Both the position numbers and the translations under genes were made by a program. From Podarcis raffonei (lineage: Eukaryota; Chordata; Lepidosauria; Squamata; Lacertidae): 64,000 bases of DNA. Positions within the stretch are counted from its first letter, which is position 1. The number at the start of each line of letters is the position of its first letter. The notes below the pieces were generated by a model. That model had not been told where the DNA came from and made no database searches. It saw only the letters and a program-made list of their open reading frames with translations. Shown one piece after another: positions 42,689-54,474 of this stretch. The stretch covers positions 14,746,001 to 14,810,000 of the forward strand of contig NC_070616.1 of assembly GCF_027172205.1 (NCBI RefSeq). Direction: 5' to 3'.

Positions 42689-44040
42689 AGTGGGAGGGCA
42701 GCCCTGTTGGAGGGTGAAGTTTGAGGTGCCCACCGGGACCCTCCTGACCCTCACCTTTGCTTCCTCCAGGAAAGAGCAGCCGCTGAGAGGGAGAATAGAT
42801 GTTCAGAGACTTTGCTCAGCTTGACCTTTAGGGACTGGACTTGCGCCTGAGGACCTGAAAGTCATCCTCAGGAGAGGAATGGACTTGGCTACCTCCGTCG
42901 TCCTCTCCTTTTTTGTGTGGATGTTGTTTGCCTTTGAGCTGAACACTCCTTGCTTCCCTTATTGGACTTCGACCCAACACCTGGCAGACTGAACCCCCAA
43001 ACCCCATGGCTCAAACTTTGCCTCTCGCTCCCGTCATGGGGCCAGGACATAACCACCGACGGTTTGTATAGGCCTGGGAGATTCCTAGCAGATGGCCTGC
43101 CTCATGCCGTTCCAGCCTTGTGTTAGGCCTCCATTTTCTCTACCATGGATTGTTTTGTGTGGGTTTGGGTTTTTTTGTTTTCCATAGAGGGGTAACTTGA
43201 GAAACCAATCAAGGGGTGGGGGAGGGCTGTGATAATTTTCTGGCGCAGAAAGAGACCCCCCCCCCGAGTCTGTTCCTGAGCCGATTTGTGTTGGGAAAAG
43301 ATCCAATGAAGGTCGGTAGTTGTTAAGAAAACAGGCTTTGGGAAGATAAAATAGACCACTTTGGGGAAGACACAGAAGGAGGCTGAACCAGTCTCAAAAA
43401 CAGCCAGTCTTTTTCCGTCAGCAAAATGGCAGAAGGTTAGTGGCTGCAGACCTCCTCCTCTCTCTTTACTCTTCAGGGACTAGTTTCGAAAGAGTCCACG
43501 CTGCCATATCTTGCCCCGAGGCAATGAAGAGAAATCCAAGAGAAAACAAACAGTCCTGCTGAAGAAAAGCAGTTGCTATGAGGCAAAAAACCAAAACAAA
43601 ACAAAAAGAGAGAGGCTGCGTCTGAGCACCTGAGGCATATTCTTGAGGCGGGGAAGCTCGCTGTAGGTTGCCGAGCTGAGGGGTAAAGATGGCCGACAGC
43701 CTTTGCCTCGTCACGCCCTCCTGCCCTTCAGAGCGAGTTCCCTTCTGCCGCAAGGGAACAAGTGGCCCAGCAAGTCCGGCTCCTTGAGAATGCCCAGCGG
43801 TGGTCAGCATCTGCCACCAATGGCAGCTTAAGCCAAGTAAAATTCACCTTGACTTGCGGTGGATCCCTGTCACCTTTTCCCCCTCAACCCTCCTCTGGAA
43901 AGGAGACACAATGTTGGTGGTGGTGAACTTTGTTACACATGCAAGAACGCAATTTTGCTTCCCTCTTTTGCTTTGTGATATGCTAAGTTATGTGGTATTT
44001 TCTGTCTCTCTTTTGTCCCCCATCCCACTTTCTTCGCGCC

Positions 44041-44046
44041 AATAAA
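44041..44046 (+). terminator. poly(A) signal of CLDN3
   Basis: AATAAA 1.35 kb after the stop, followed by a GT-rich stretch (ctctggtgtacttg). The 3' UTR is thus about 1.37 kb and free of recognisable repeats. Confidence 0.8.
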
Positions 44047-44289
44047 ACTCTGGTGTACTTGACAATCCAGGACTGGCAAATTCCATTCTTCCTGGAACGG
44101 CAAGCTGGGCTGGCCACACTTCCAGAGCTCCCCTGTTGTTCTTTTGCTCCAACTTTGTTTTACTATTATTATTGCTGTTGCTGCTGTTGTCATTGTCTTT
44201 ATTAATTGGGTTTCTTAGTTGCCCTCCACTGTGAGATCCCATGGTGAAAAAATACAATACTAAAACCAGTAATAAGAATTCAAAATCAG

Positions 44290-44730
44290 AAGAAAATGGT
44301 GGGTCTGCCTGAAAATATTTATTTAATTCACAAAATGCATATACCTCTTGATTTTTATAAAAACAATAATCCTCAAAGCAGTTTGCAAAAAGAATAAATC
44401 AATGAAATTAGCAGTGAAAACCATAAATCAACTCTTTGGAACATTCAAAAGAAAATTAGCAATAAATGCAAAACAGAATAAAACATGCACTTGCATTCTA
44501 CATGTCTGGGTAGGCTTGTCTGAACAAAAATGTTTTTAGCAGTCGCCGAAAAGAGTACAGTGGAGGTGTCAAGAGGCAAGGAATTCCAGAGTTCTGGGGC
44601 TGCAATACTCAAATATCAATTTAATGCACATGCAGAGGGGGCCTTATGTGGCACCTGTAACAGGGCCACCCGCATCTCTTGGGTGTCAAAGGTCAGGGTA
44701 AAAGTGTGCATCTTCAGCTTACAATGAAAG
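44290..44730 (-). repeat. L2-like LINE 3' region, minus
   Basis: 'cctcaaagcagtttgcaaaa' then 'aagaggcaaggaattccaga' and 'gttctggggctgcaatac'. Same type as 38065 and 46890. Confidence 0.6.
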
Positions 44731-45026
44731 CTATACAGTCATTGGGCCAGAGGCACTTCTGTGTATGTGTGTTTGGTGAGGGGAGAATTATGCAGAATAA
44801 AAAAAATGCCCTCTGGGGTTACCACCCCAAACTTCTGAGGGCTGTAGAACTACCAAGAGGATCTCCTCTGTCCAAGAGGATATGTGGGGATCTTTTCATA
44901 GCACTCCCCCCTCACCTGCACAGTTTGCTTGTGTTGTGCGGGCCGCAGTGCTAAAGCAAAAGTTTAACTGTTGGGGAATTTAGGGAACCCAAACCCTCAC
45001 CCAGTACTATAAGCAGAGTACAATGA

Positions 45027-45271
45027 TGAGTGTCCACAATGAAATATTCCAACGCTAGGGATAAAAATCGGTGCACGCTGTCCACCACCTTTTAAAAATG
45101 ATTTAGAAATTGCAGCTCTGAGTGTCCATGATGACGTATTCTGGCCCTGTTTTACAAACAATTTAGAAATCATAAATTTGAGTGGCTATGATGAAGTATT
45201 CTGATGCAGGGGAGAGAAATTGGTGTACAGTACCCACCAGCTTTCACAAAGGATTTAGAAAATGCAGGTCT
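45027..45271 (+). repeat. three diverged ~92-bp tandem units
   Basis: Units at 45027-45118, 45119-45179 (internally shorter, 61 bp) and 45180-45271. Each starts 'gagtg(t/g)c(c/t)a(c/t)' plus 'aatga/gatga', passes 'tattc(t/c)', and ends with 'gatttagaaa...gcag'. No repeat family recognised. Confidence 0.75.
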
Positions 45272-45399
45272 TATTTTTGCTAGCTTGCAGCAGCCATAAT
45301 CCAGCTCTCAATCGGGGAGGTGGCATTCTGAGGACTTTACAGTAAGTTAAGGGTTGTAGAGTGAAAAGCCTTTGGGTCTCATCCATAGGGCATAAAACA

Positions 45400-45560
45400 C
45401 TGCAGCCTTCCCAGCCACTGCGCCCTCCAGATGTCCTGCTACAACCCCCATTGTACAACTCCCATCGTCCCTGACCATCGACTGTGCTGACTGCAGCTAA
45501 TGAGAGTTGTACTCCAAAATATCTGGAGGGCACCAGGTTGGCGAAGGCTGAGCTGCCAGA
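45400..45560. repeat. fold-back MITE fragment
   Basis: 'cgccctccagatgtcctgct', 'acaactcccatcgtccctga' and the inverted 'tgagagttgtactccaaaat' with 'ctggagggcaccaggttgg'. Same family as 55845. Confidence 0.65.
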
Positions 45561-45599
45561 ATGTCCAGTTTGAAGCAAAACTGGAGCTTTGTAAGAAGA

Positions 45600-46830
45600 T
45601 GACTGAGGAATGTTTTCCGCCCAAAGGAAGTCAGTTTGCAAGGGGTTCAGGACGTAGCAAAAAGGTGTCATTCTCCACAGGAGGTGTAATTAACATGAGG
45701 GACTCACTGCCACATGATGGGAGGTGAGAGAAAAAAAATTTAGACAAAATACAGTGTGGACAGGGGAAGGAAAGGAGGCTATTGGACACGACAGATAATT
45801 AAACAGATGAATGTCACTATTTGTCATGGATAGTTTTGAGTACCAGATGTTTGCTCATACCCTGCTTGTGGGATGCAGAACCTACCACTGGGCCAAGAGG
45901 ACCCAGGATGCCAAAATGGAGCATGCATGCACAAATGCAGTCTACCTCTGAATATTTAGATGTCTGGGAATAAACACTGATGGATGGGCCATCACTGTCA
46001 TGCTGCACTTGGAAACTTCCCAGAGGCACCTCAGTTGCCACTCTTGGAAGACAGATGCTCAGTCAGAGGAGTGGAGAATCTCAGACCCAGGGGACAAATA
46101 CAGCTCCCAGGCCTCTCTTTCTGGCCCTTGGGACTCTCCCCAGGCCACCTTCATGCCTTCCTTGAGGGTTTTGGCCTGACTGGAGTGTGTCCTTGAACTC
46201 TGAGCGTGTTTCTTCGTTGCCTGGAAGTAGAAAAGAGAGGTGTGTGAGTGGAAACAACCTGACTGTACAAAGGTAAACATCTTCATTCTTTGCCCGACCC
46301 ACTTTCGCTACTGGCCCCACTCACCCCTGGCATCTGGCCCCTGGAAGGTTTCTGGGGACATGAGGCCCTTGGGATGAAAAGGGTTCCCCATCCCCGAACT
46401 ACCACCGCAGTCAAGCTATTCGTACATTTTGTGTGTGTTTTGTATGTGTGTAAGATGCTTTGCGGGCCAAAATCCTTACTCTGGGTTACGGGAAGTTCCT
46501 GAATTCAAAGTTCGTTGCTTGTTGTCAGGGTGAGGTGAGATATGGCTCAACTGCAGCCAACCTTTATCCTTTGAGGAGGAAGTGGCACTGGGGTCAACAA
46601 TTATATAACGAATGACAACAGGAGCTAAATGGGTGAATTGAAGCAAGACTTGGTGGATTGGGTCCCACTGTAAGCGTGAGAGGCAGAAAGGCAACTGTCT
46701 ACGTCTGTTTATCATTCCAGGACTGAGCAGTGTTATATCAGAAATGGATTACAAAATGCATCAAATTAAGCCCGGGGCTTTGTTTCTCAAAATAAGAGGT
46801 TCTGGAGTGAGAGGTTGAGAGCAAGGTTTA
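45600..46830. other. intergenic, nothing recognised
   Basis: A CR1-like piece ('gaggtgtaattaacatgagg ... ggactcactgccaca') may lie at 45685-45760. Otherwise no gene or named repeat. Confidence 0.35.
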
Positions 46831-46837
46831 AGAGCAA

Positions 46838-46838
46838 G

Positions 46839-46885
<47 letters not shown>
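46838..46885 (+). repeat. (AAT)n microsatellite
   Basis: About 15 ATA units at the end of a reversed LINE tail. Confidence 0.95.
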
Positions 46886-47230
46886 TATTATTTATACTCC
46901 GCCCATCTGGCTGGGCTTCCCCAGCCACTCTGGGCGGCTTCCAAGAAAATATTAAAATACAGTAATGCATCAAACATTAAAAGCTTCCCTAAACAGGGTT
47001 GCCTTTAGATGTCTTCTAAAAGTCTGGTAGTTGTTGTTCTCTTTGACATCTGGTGGGAGGGCGTTCTACATGGCGGGTGCCACTACCGAGAAGGCCCTCT
47101 GCCTGGTTCCCTGTAACTTGGCTTCTCGCAGTGAAGGAACTGCCAGAAGGCCCTCAGAGCTGGACCTCAGTGTCCGGGCTGAATGATGGGGGTGGAGACG
47201 CTCCTTCAGATATACTGGACCGAGGCTGTT
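46886..47230 (-). repeat. L2-like LINE 3' region, minus
   Basis: 'ctccgcccatctggctgggc' and 'ccagccactctgggcggctt', then 'ggttgcctttagatgtcttc' and 'gggcgttctacatggcgggt'. A reverse-strand LINE with its microsatellite at the 3' end, as in other squamate L2 copies. Confidence 0.75.
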
Positions 47231-47324
47231 TAGGAAATGAAAAGGAGGGGGGGATGAAACTTTGTGAGCTCCATACATGTGTGTCTACAGTACACTTAGC
47301 ACATGATCAGAGGCACTCTTCCCC

Positions 47325-47530
47325 ATGTTATTATTGCATTTATATCCCGCCTTTTTCTCCAAGGAACTCAAAGTGGTGTGCATGGCTCTCCGGTTTAATC
47401 CTCACACAACAACCCTGTGAGGTGGGACAGGCTGAGAGGCAAGGTCACAAATAGTGAGCTTCGTGACTGATTAGGGATTCGAACCCTGGTCTCCCAGCAC
47501 TCTTAACAGCTACACCGCCACTGACTCTAT
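47325..47530 (-). repeat. CORE-SINE (MIR-like), minus
   Basis: 'tctccaaggaactcaaagtg', 'caaccctgtgaggtgggaca' and 'gattcgaaccctggtctccc'. Nearly full length. Confidence 0.85.
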
Positions 47531-47534
47531 GCAA

Positions 47535-48110
47535 TGTGATGCAATATTATTATTATTATTTTCCCCATTCCATCCCAAATGCTGAATGCAGGTTCTCAAA
47601 CAAAAGGCTCTCGCAAATGGCAATCTCGACAGTTGAACTAGGACGTGAATTGGCAATATATGCCCGTTCCTTGTTTTCCTGCAGAGGGTGGCTTAAACCT
47701 GCTTTGTTTCAGCCGGGACAAGGAAGAGAAGCAGCCCCTGGCCACCTTTCGCTGGTGTGTTCCCAGACGAGAGTGGGTTGAGCAAGCTTCTGTTTATATC
47801 CGCCTGTTCCTGCGCAGGGAGCGTGATGGATGATGGCTCCCACACCCTCCTCCTTGAATCAGCAGACCTGCATGAGGCAGTCATTGCAAGGAGGACACTG
47901 GGGAGTTGGGGGTGGGGAGAGAGAGGCAGGTGGGGCTGGGAATCCTCAGCAGAAACAGAAGCAGGGCGGAGTGGTTTGGGGAGCGAAATGGTCCAGCCCC
48001 TTGTTCACTCACATTTCTTTGGGGTGGGGTGTCCATACATCATCAGCGCCAGGTTTTATTTTTGGGGGAGAGAGGAGTTGAGCAAGGGAGCCTTCATCAG
48101 GTTCCCCACC
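47535..48110. other. intergenic, ORF judged spurious
   Basis: A 255-codon plus-strand frame spans 47757-48524, but its second half is made of a reversed CR1 tail, and the rest shows no domain. No gene is called. Confidence 0.45.
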
Positions 48111-48112
48111 CC

Positions 48113-48212
48113 CAATCGTAGAACTGTAGAGTTGGAAGGGTCCCCCAAAGGTCATCCAGTCCAACCCCCTGCAATGCAGGAATCGCCGCTAAAGAATCCC
48201 TGGCAGATGGCT
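48113..48212 (-). repeat. CR1 LINE 3' end, minus
   Basis: 'tagagttggaagggtccccc' and 'catccagtccaaccccctgc', the standard reversed end. Confidence 0.88.
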
Positions 48213-48654
48213 GTCCAAGCTCTCCCACGCCCACCCTCTCTCTCACACACAAAGCTGCACAACTGCCCAGAGGGAACTGATGGAAAGGCAGATGAAAGAG
48301 GCAGGAGGAGGAGGATCTGCAAAACTGTGGAGCTCCAGACAATGCCAGTGCCCACCCCCCACCCTCAAGGCAGCGCGTCTTGGCATGCACCCAGTTATGC
48401 CCACCCCTCACACCGGCCCCCTGGCATCCTTCTGCAATCTTCCCATGATTCCCCAGTGCTGCTTCGGGGGGGGGGGCAGCCAATGTCAGCCACTCCTCAG
48501 AGGACAAACACTGAAATAAACTGAATTAAGGAACTTAGCAGTCAATCAGACGATGATTTGGTAGGATAGCACCCTCCGTATTTTTTCCTTACTGTATGAA
48601 GTCTAACTTTCGGGTTTTTTTAGTTAGCTTCATCTCCATTCAGTACAGCCTTCA

Positions 48655-48850
48655 CCAACTCCATGCCCTCCAGATGTTTTGGACTGCAATTCCTATCAGC
48701 CCCTGGTTGGCAAAGGCACTACTTTCCCTTTTTTCTGAGAGGCCTGGTCTTTAGCTGATTCTTTAATTGCAATTTCTGCATTGCCAGGGGCTGGACTAGA
48801 GGACCTTTTTGGCGCCTTCCAGTTCTTCAACTGATTCTATGAAGTGGGCG
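48655..48850 (+). repeat. MITE piece and CR1 end, plus
   Basis: 48660-48720 'gccctccagatgttttggac'. 48770-48845 'caggggctggactagaggac' with 'tcttcaactgattctatgaa'. Confidence 0.65.
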
Positions 48851-48884
48851 GTGGTGCTATTGAGCAATTGAACCCCTCACAGCT

Positions 48885-49440
48885 CAGCTTACATTTCACC
48901 TTCATTATTTTTTAAAAAAAATATTAAGTCATTAATCACTTCCTAAACCAGCTTCTCAATGCAATTTGCACATAAGATAATGAAAAACCATTAATCACAC
49001 ACGAAAAGCAAGACTAAAAACCTAAAAAGTGGACATTTGTATTTTTGGTGGGTTTTTTTTTTACTATCACTATTTTATTAGGTCCCAAAACACTTTTCAG
49101 GCTTTTTCAAAAACAAATAAAAGAAATAGCAATAACAACATACTGCTTAACCAAAGGCTCTGGAGCACTATAACAGCTAAACACTATTTATATATTTATA
49201 TATAAATATGAATGAAAAAATAAGGCTGGCTTATCACCATTTTAGCACCTGTTTCCCCGGCCTAATTATTATCCCTTCCAATCCAAAGCAAACATTTAAC
49301 ACCATGTTGTTGACATTTAACAGGCAATAAAGGACAATCACTCTTAAATCAATAAGCACTTTGTGACAAATAAGTAACGGGATTTAAGTGCTTTTTGGAA
49401 AAAGGAATACTCAGATTTCCCACCCACTTTAGAAATATCC
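48885..49440 (-). other. AT-rich stretch, probable LINE remnant
   Basis: Long A/T runs and 'cttctcaatgcaatttgcac'-type sequence suggest an old L2-like tail on the minus strand. No gene seen. Confidence 0.4.
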
Positions 49441-49676
49441 ACTCTGGTGAACTGGATCTTCCCTCATCCATCTCATCCATTTCTAAATGTGCAGCACTTC
49501 TTACAAAGGAGGACATTCTTGCAAATCCGAGTCTTCATTCTCGGCAAGGAGTCTGCAGTCGCCCTACTGATTGGGCAGAAAGCTATTTGCAATTCTGCTT
49601 GCAATTCAGAGTGGAGGAGCCAGAAGCTTACTAGCACTAGGAATTGCCTGTCTGGGAAGCAGCTTAGGACGCCAGC

Positions 49677-49765
49677 AATCATAGAATTGTAGTGTTGGAA
49701 GGGACCCAAAGGGTCATCCAGCCCAACCCCCTGCAATGCAAGAATCACAGCTAAAGAGGGAATTC
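49677..49765 (-). repeat. CR1 LINE 3' end, minus
   Basis: 'tcatagaattgtagtgttgg' and 'gtcatccagcccaaccccct'. Confidence 0.88.
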
Positions 49766-50079
49766 GTAGTTTGCAGAGGTCAGTTTGCTCTTTTCTGCTC
49801 CAGTCTCAAACATCCAGGGGAGCGAACTGCACTCTGCCCTTCACGACACCGTGTTTGCTCTCAAAGCAGGCAGGGCACAGCGTGTTCCCAAAGACCTCAC
49901 CCTCATCATAAAAGATCCAGTCCCTGGCTAAGCCCATTTAATGCCAATCAAAAGCTAGTAAAATGCTGCAAGCTTGACTGGGAGGACTCCAGCTCAGGTT
50001 GGAAGACGTGCTTTTCAGTTACGCACGGCAGATCTGTACATCCATAAACCACGTCCTACACTTGTTGAAAGTTCATGGC

Positions 50080-50215
50080 TTCGCCCAAAGAATCCTGGGA
50101 ACTGTAGTTTGTTAAAGGCACTGGGAATTGTAGCGCTGTGGGGTGTTAACTACTGTTCACAGTATGGGGGGGGGGAGTCTTGTGCTTTAAATGAGAATTT
50201 GATGGGCTTTAAATA
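50080..50215. repeat. fold-back 'actgtagtttgtta' repeat
   Basis: 'agaatcctgggaactgtagt' with 'gggaattgtagcgctgtggg'. Same family as 17925. Confidence 0.55.
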
Positions 50216-50374
50216 TATAGTGTGGGTCAGTTGTTCAGGGCAGAAGGTGCCCAAAATGTCTGAAAAAAGTTTTCCTGAGAATTTCTCTTAAAGTCAAGCC
50301 CTTCCCTGGAGACTATTGGGTGACTTCAACTTCTCAGTCCTCTGGACAGAGTGGATCCAACTCACTGTGCGTGC

Positions 50375-50657
50375 GTGCGTGTGTGTGTGTAAGCAAAATT
50401 GATGAAGAGTCTAGTGGTGCCCAAAAGACAAACGATTTTTATGAAGGCATGAGCTTTTGTGCCTAGAATCTGTAACACGGCTCCCCCCCAAAAAAATATT
50501 GTTGAAGGTACCCCCCCCCATCACACACTTTTTATTCTTCTCTTCCTTAGCCTGTCACTTTCTTCAAAGGTAGCACGGTTCAGCATTCCTCAGAAGGATT
50601 TTCTGAGAAATGTGCTGATCACCTTTTTCCCTTGGAGGGCAGGATGTTCAGTGTGAA

Positions 50658-50689
<32 letters not shown>

Positions 50690-50695
50690 CGTTCC
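50375..50695 (+). repeat. (GT)n and (CA)n microsatellites
   Basis: GT run at about 50376-50391 and CA run at about 50668-50690. The sequence between them is plain, with no gene. Confidence 0.8.
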
Positions 50696-50699
50696 ACCA

Positions 50700-51355
50700 C
50701 CCATAAACAGGGCAGAGAATCTGGGCAGGCCATTTTCGCCTAGCCGGGTTGCACTCTGCACATACTCAGCAAACCTCCGTTACTGCAGACTTTTGTTAAG
50801 AGTCCTCCCCAGCAATCACCCTTCGTCCCGTGTGTTGCCTTTAAAATACAACAAGCACTCAGCTATCCTGCTCCAGTCTCTGCTTAGGAGCGCATGGGTG
50901 GTGCAGGAGTTGTGGCTTTGGCCAAAAGAGCAAAGGCATCTGTAGGGTGGGGGCTGCCATGTGGATGCACCCTAAGAAACGCTCCATAGCAGGCTAACGG
51001 CGGAGGACACAAGGACTGCTCTGTGCAACTGAGTGCAGAACAAAGAATGGGTTTGTGCGACCGTCACACCCCAAAGCACATGACCGATACCTGTGATACT
51101 GAGACAGGTGCAAGATACTTGGCCCATTGCCAGCCTCTCTGTGCATGCCGCTTCAGTTTAACCCTTTCCTGGGCCCAGCAAGTCCTTCTAGGGAGAGCTA
51201 GGTGGTGCTGGCTGAGGGTTAGGCGATAGTGCAGGCTACAATGCGAGGAGGAGAAAGACATCCAGCCCCCATTCTGCCCTGCCTCACCGGATAAATACGG
51301 CACTGCCTTCTTTCCATAACCCAGAACACAACGTGCTGTGGCTTACCCTGCCAGG
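50700..51355. other. intergenic, nothing recognised
   Basis: Short frames only. No repeat or exon named. Confidence 0.35.
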
Positions 51356-51359
51356 TTGT

Positions 51360-51545
51360 TATTAAGAACAGAAGAGCCCTGCTGGCCCATCAAATCTAGC
51401 ATCCACCAGATGCCTCTTCTGGATCCGAGCATAAGAACACTCTCCCACGGTGGTTTCCAGCAACTGGTATTCAGAAGCACACAATGAAGGTGGAACATAG
51501 CCATTGTGGTTATTCTCTGTGCCATGGATGATTTCCCTGGTTTTG
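51360..51545 (-). repeat. CR1-related fragment, minus
   Basis: 'agagccctgctggcccatca' then 'cacggtggtttccagcaact' and 'acatagccattgtggtta'. Confidence 0.75.
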
Positions 51546-52284
51546 CAGTGAGTCAGATAGAAAATATTAAAAAAAGAATGGGGGAAAATTTAGCCAGTTA
51601 CTACCAGCACAGCTTGTCACTGGTTATGCAGTCCTCTTGTGCATAAAGTTGTCAGTGTGATGCAATGCAATGTATCTTAGCTTGACCTACCTCCCACTGT
51701 TGTAAAGCTGGGGTGTGATGGTGGGGAGGACATATATGGTCCCTGAGCTCCTTGGATGAAACATGGGATAAATATATAAGAAATTACATGTGGCAGGCAT
51801 TACGCAGTGGTTTGGGACAGGCACACGGTGCATGCTCAGAGGCAAGCTCATTGCTCTTCACATGCCACAACGTTTCTCATAGCTGAGTCTTGGCACAAAT
51901 TAAGTCCTGGGAAGGGGAATGGCAGAGTTTTGCTCTGAGTTCGTAGTTGGATGGGACCAAATGGCAATTCAGTCAGTCCACCACTGCTCCACCCAATCCA
52001 AAGGCAAGACAGTCTACCAACCAGCCCACACAGATCCATCAGAGTGTACAAGAAGTTGTTGCACCACAACATAGCTCCAGGTGACTTGAGGAAGCGAGCC
52101 AAGCAACGTTGTGAACGGGAAGATAAAAACATCCCTGACGGATCGGACCACAGAGGTCTCTCTGGTCCAGCAGCAGCCAAATATCTCCTGGGAGCTCACA
52201 AGCGATGAAAATGCCCATTGATTGCTTCTGTCATCTGCCCTGCTGCTTCTGCACATGCAGGCTGCGTTTTGCTTTTCCATCAGC

Positions 52285-52700
52285 TTCGGCTCATGGCCTA
52301 GCTGCGCCCCTACCTGGACAGGGATAGCCTAACTTCCATCGTGTATGCTCTGGCAATTTATAGGTTAGATTACTACATTGTGTTATATGTGGGGCTGCCT
52401 CTGAAGATGGTTTGGAAACTTCAGCTGGTGCCACATTCAGCAGCCAGGTTGCTCTCCAGGGTAAAAGAATTTGAGCATCTAATGCCAATCCTGGCCTGAC
52501 TGCACTGGCTTTCAATTACTTTCCAAGCCCAATTCAAAATGAAGGTTTTGACCAATGAAACCTTAAATGGTTCAGGACAGCAGTATGTCAAGGACTGCCT
52601 TTCCCCCTAAGGACCATCCCAGACCCTGTGATCATCACCTGAGGCCCTTCTTTGTGTGCCTCCTTTGTGGCAACATGAGACTGGGCCTTTTCTGCATGGG
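52285..52700 (+). repeat. L2-like LINE 3' region, plus
   Basis: 'cccctacctggacagggata', 'tatgtggggctgcctctgaa', 'actgcactggctttcaatta' and 'gcccaattcaaaatgaaggt' occur in the order of this LINE's 3' coding end. Confidence 0.75.
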
Positions 52701-52704
52701 TCTT

Positions 52705-53060
52705 TTTAACAGGAACACAGGAAGCTGCCTCATACTGAGTCAGGCCATTGGCTCATTTAGCTCAGCATTACCTACGCACTGACTGGCAGCAGCTTTCCGG
52801 GATTTGAGGCAGGGAGTGTTTCCCAGACCTAGCAAGCGAGGCTGTTGAGGACTGAACTTGCGACCTTCTGCCTATAAAGCAGATGCTCTACCGGTAAGGT
52901 ACAATCTCACTGTCATCAATTTAGCTTGGTATTCTCTTCACTGGCTGGCAGCAGCTCTTTAGGGTTTTAGGCAAGGGGACATTCCCAGTACTACTTGGAG
53001 ATGCTGGGGACTAAACCTCCTTCTGCATGCAATGCAGATGCTCTACCACTCTGGTAGCAC
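52705..53060 (-). repeat. two tRNA-derived SINEs, minus
   Basis: 52705-52905 ('ggaagctgcctcatactgag' ... 'gcagatgctctaccgg') and 52920-53050 ('tggctggcagcagctcttta' ... 'gcagatgctctaccactctg'). Confidence 0.8.
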
Positions 53061-53180
53061 TCTGACTTCCCTCCCTGAGGAGCCAAAGCTGGTCTTTCTT
53101 TCCACAAGTGTGGCCGTGTTGACACTTCTTCTGAGCTTACAGGAGGTTCAGGACAGGAAGCACTTTCTGTTCTACTTTTT

Positions 53181-53766
53181 TTCTTTTTCTTTTTAAAATG
53201 TTTTTATTAGCAATTTCAACATAACAAAATATCAAAACATATCATATTCATTATTCCCCTTTTTTCCCACCTCCCCATCAAACCCCCCTCCCCCCAGAGA
53301 CTTCCCTCAGCTCCTCTCTCTGATTTCTCAACATATATTATTCTCTGCATATTATAAAATTGTATAAATCCTTATATTATCTGTCTACCATATTATCAAC
53401 CAATAAATTTGTGTATGTTTATTCAAAGCCTTCCAAGGAGTCCAATTCATTTTGTTGTCTTTTTAAATAATTTGTAAAAAGGTCCCATTCTTCTTTGAAG
53501 TCACAGTTGTCCTTATCTCGCAATTTATATGTCAGTTTAGCCAGTTCTGCATAGTTCATCAATTTCTCTTGCCACTGTTCTTTTGTTGGGGTTTCTTCAT
53601 TCTTCCATCCTTGTGCTATCAAGACTCTTGCCACTGTTATAGCATACATAAATAAGTTCTTTGTTTTCCTTGGCAGGTCTTGTCCTACAATCCCTAACAA
53701 AAATGCTTCTGGTTTTTTTACAAATGTCATTTTAAGTGTTCTACTTTTTTCTGATTTGGCTACCAT
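53181..53766 (-). mobile_element. L1 LINE 3' end, minus
   Basis: The minus-strand frame encodes about 115 residues of the ORF2 C-terminal region (KKPEAFLLGIVGQDLPRKTK, then FMYAITVARVLIAQGWKNEE). It is followed by a short 3' UTR with AATAAA near the left edge and an A-rich tail. Truncated at its 5' end; only this small part of ORF2 remains. Confidence 0.85.
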
Positions 53767-53804
53767 CTACAAAATAAAACAAAACAGAGAAAAGCTGAGT
53801 GGTG

Positions 53805-54470
53805 GCACGTCATCTTGCTTGGAAATTGCTTCATTCCATCAGACAGTTTTGGGAAATGATTTACAATGAGCTTAAGAAAATGTTCAAATGCTCTTTCCCT
53901 AAAAAGCCTGAAGCCTTCCTGCTAAGAATTATGGGTAACGAAATTCCAAAAGAGTTCAGGAAAGTCTTTATGTATGTTACAGTTGCTGCCAGAATTGTAA
54001 TTGCAAAAGGCTGGAAGGGAGAGGATATCCCATCTAAATTAGACTGGCAACATAAATTAAGAGAGTACGCTGATCTGGCGAGACTATCAGCAACGTTACA
54101 AGATGTTACAGATGAAAAATTTATCAGAGAGTGGGACGCATACAGAGTTTATCTAAAAGAACATTGTCAAAATATCAATCCGTTGGCAGGTTTTGATTGA
54201 ACTTTTGTGTGTAAATAGGATAATTTTATAAAATTTAAAGTAAGTTGAACAACATTGTGAAAATAAAGTTAAGTGCGTATTCAAGGAATCTAATTTGGGA
54301 GCATAATGGGAAGGTCGGAGGTCATATCAAATTTAATTACAAAATCATGTACAAAGCAAGTACCAATTAAGGAATGAATGTTTTTTTTATTTTGTCTTTA
54401 ACATCTATTGATCATTTTTGTTATACAGTTTACAATCAATAAAGCATTTGAAAACTTTTTTTTTTAAGGA
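53805..54470 (+). mobile_element. L1 LINE 3' end, plus
   Basis: The plus-strand frame encodes a homologous but diverged ORF2 C-terminal segment (KKPEAFLLRIMGNEIPKEFR, FMYVTVAARIVIAKGWKGED). The 3' UTR runs to AATAAA near 54437 and an oligo-T/A end near 54468. Truncated at its 5' end. It sits head-to-head with the minus copy next to it. Confidence 0.85.
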
Positions 54471-54474
54471 AAAT

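Noticed and set aside
47757-48524. 255-codon open frame on the plus strand
   Set aside because: It runs through a reversed CR1 end (48113-48212), has no domain or codon pattern of a gene, and no promoter or splice support.
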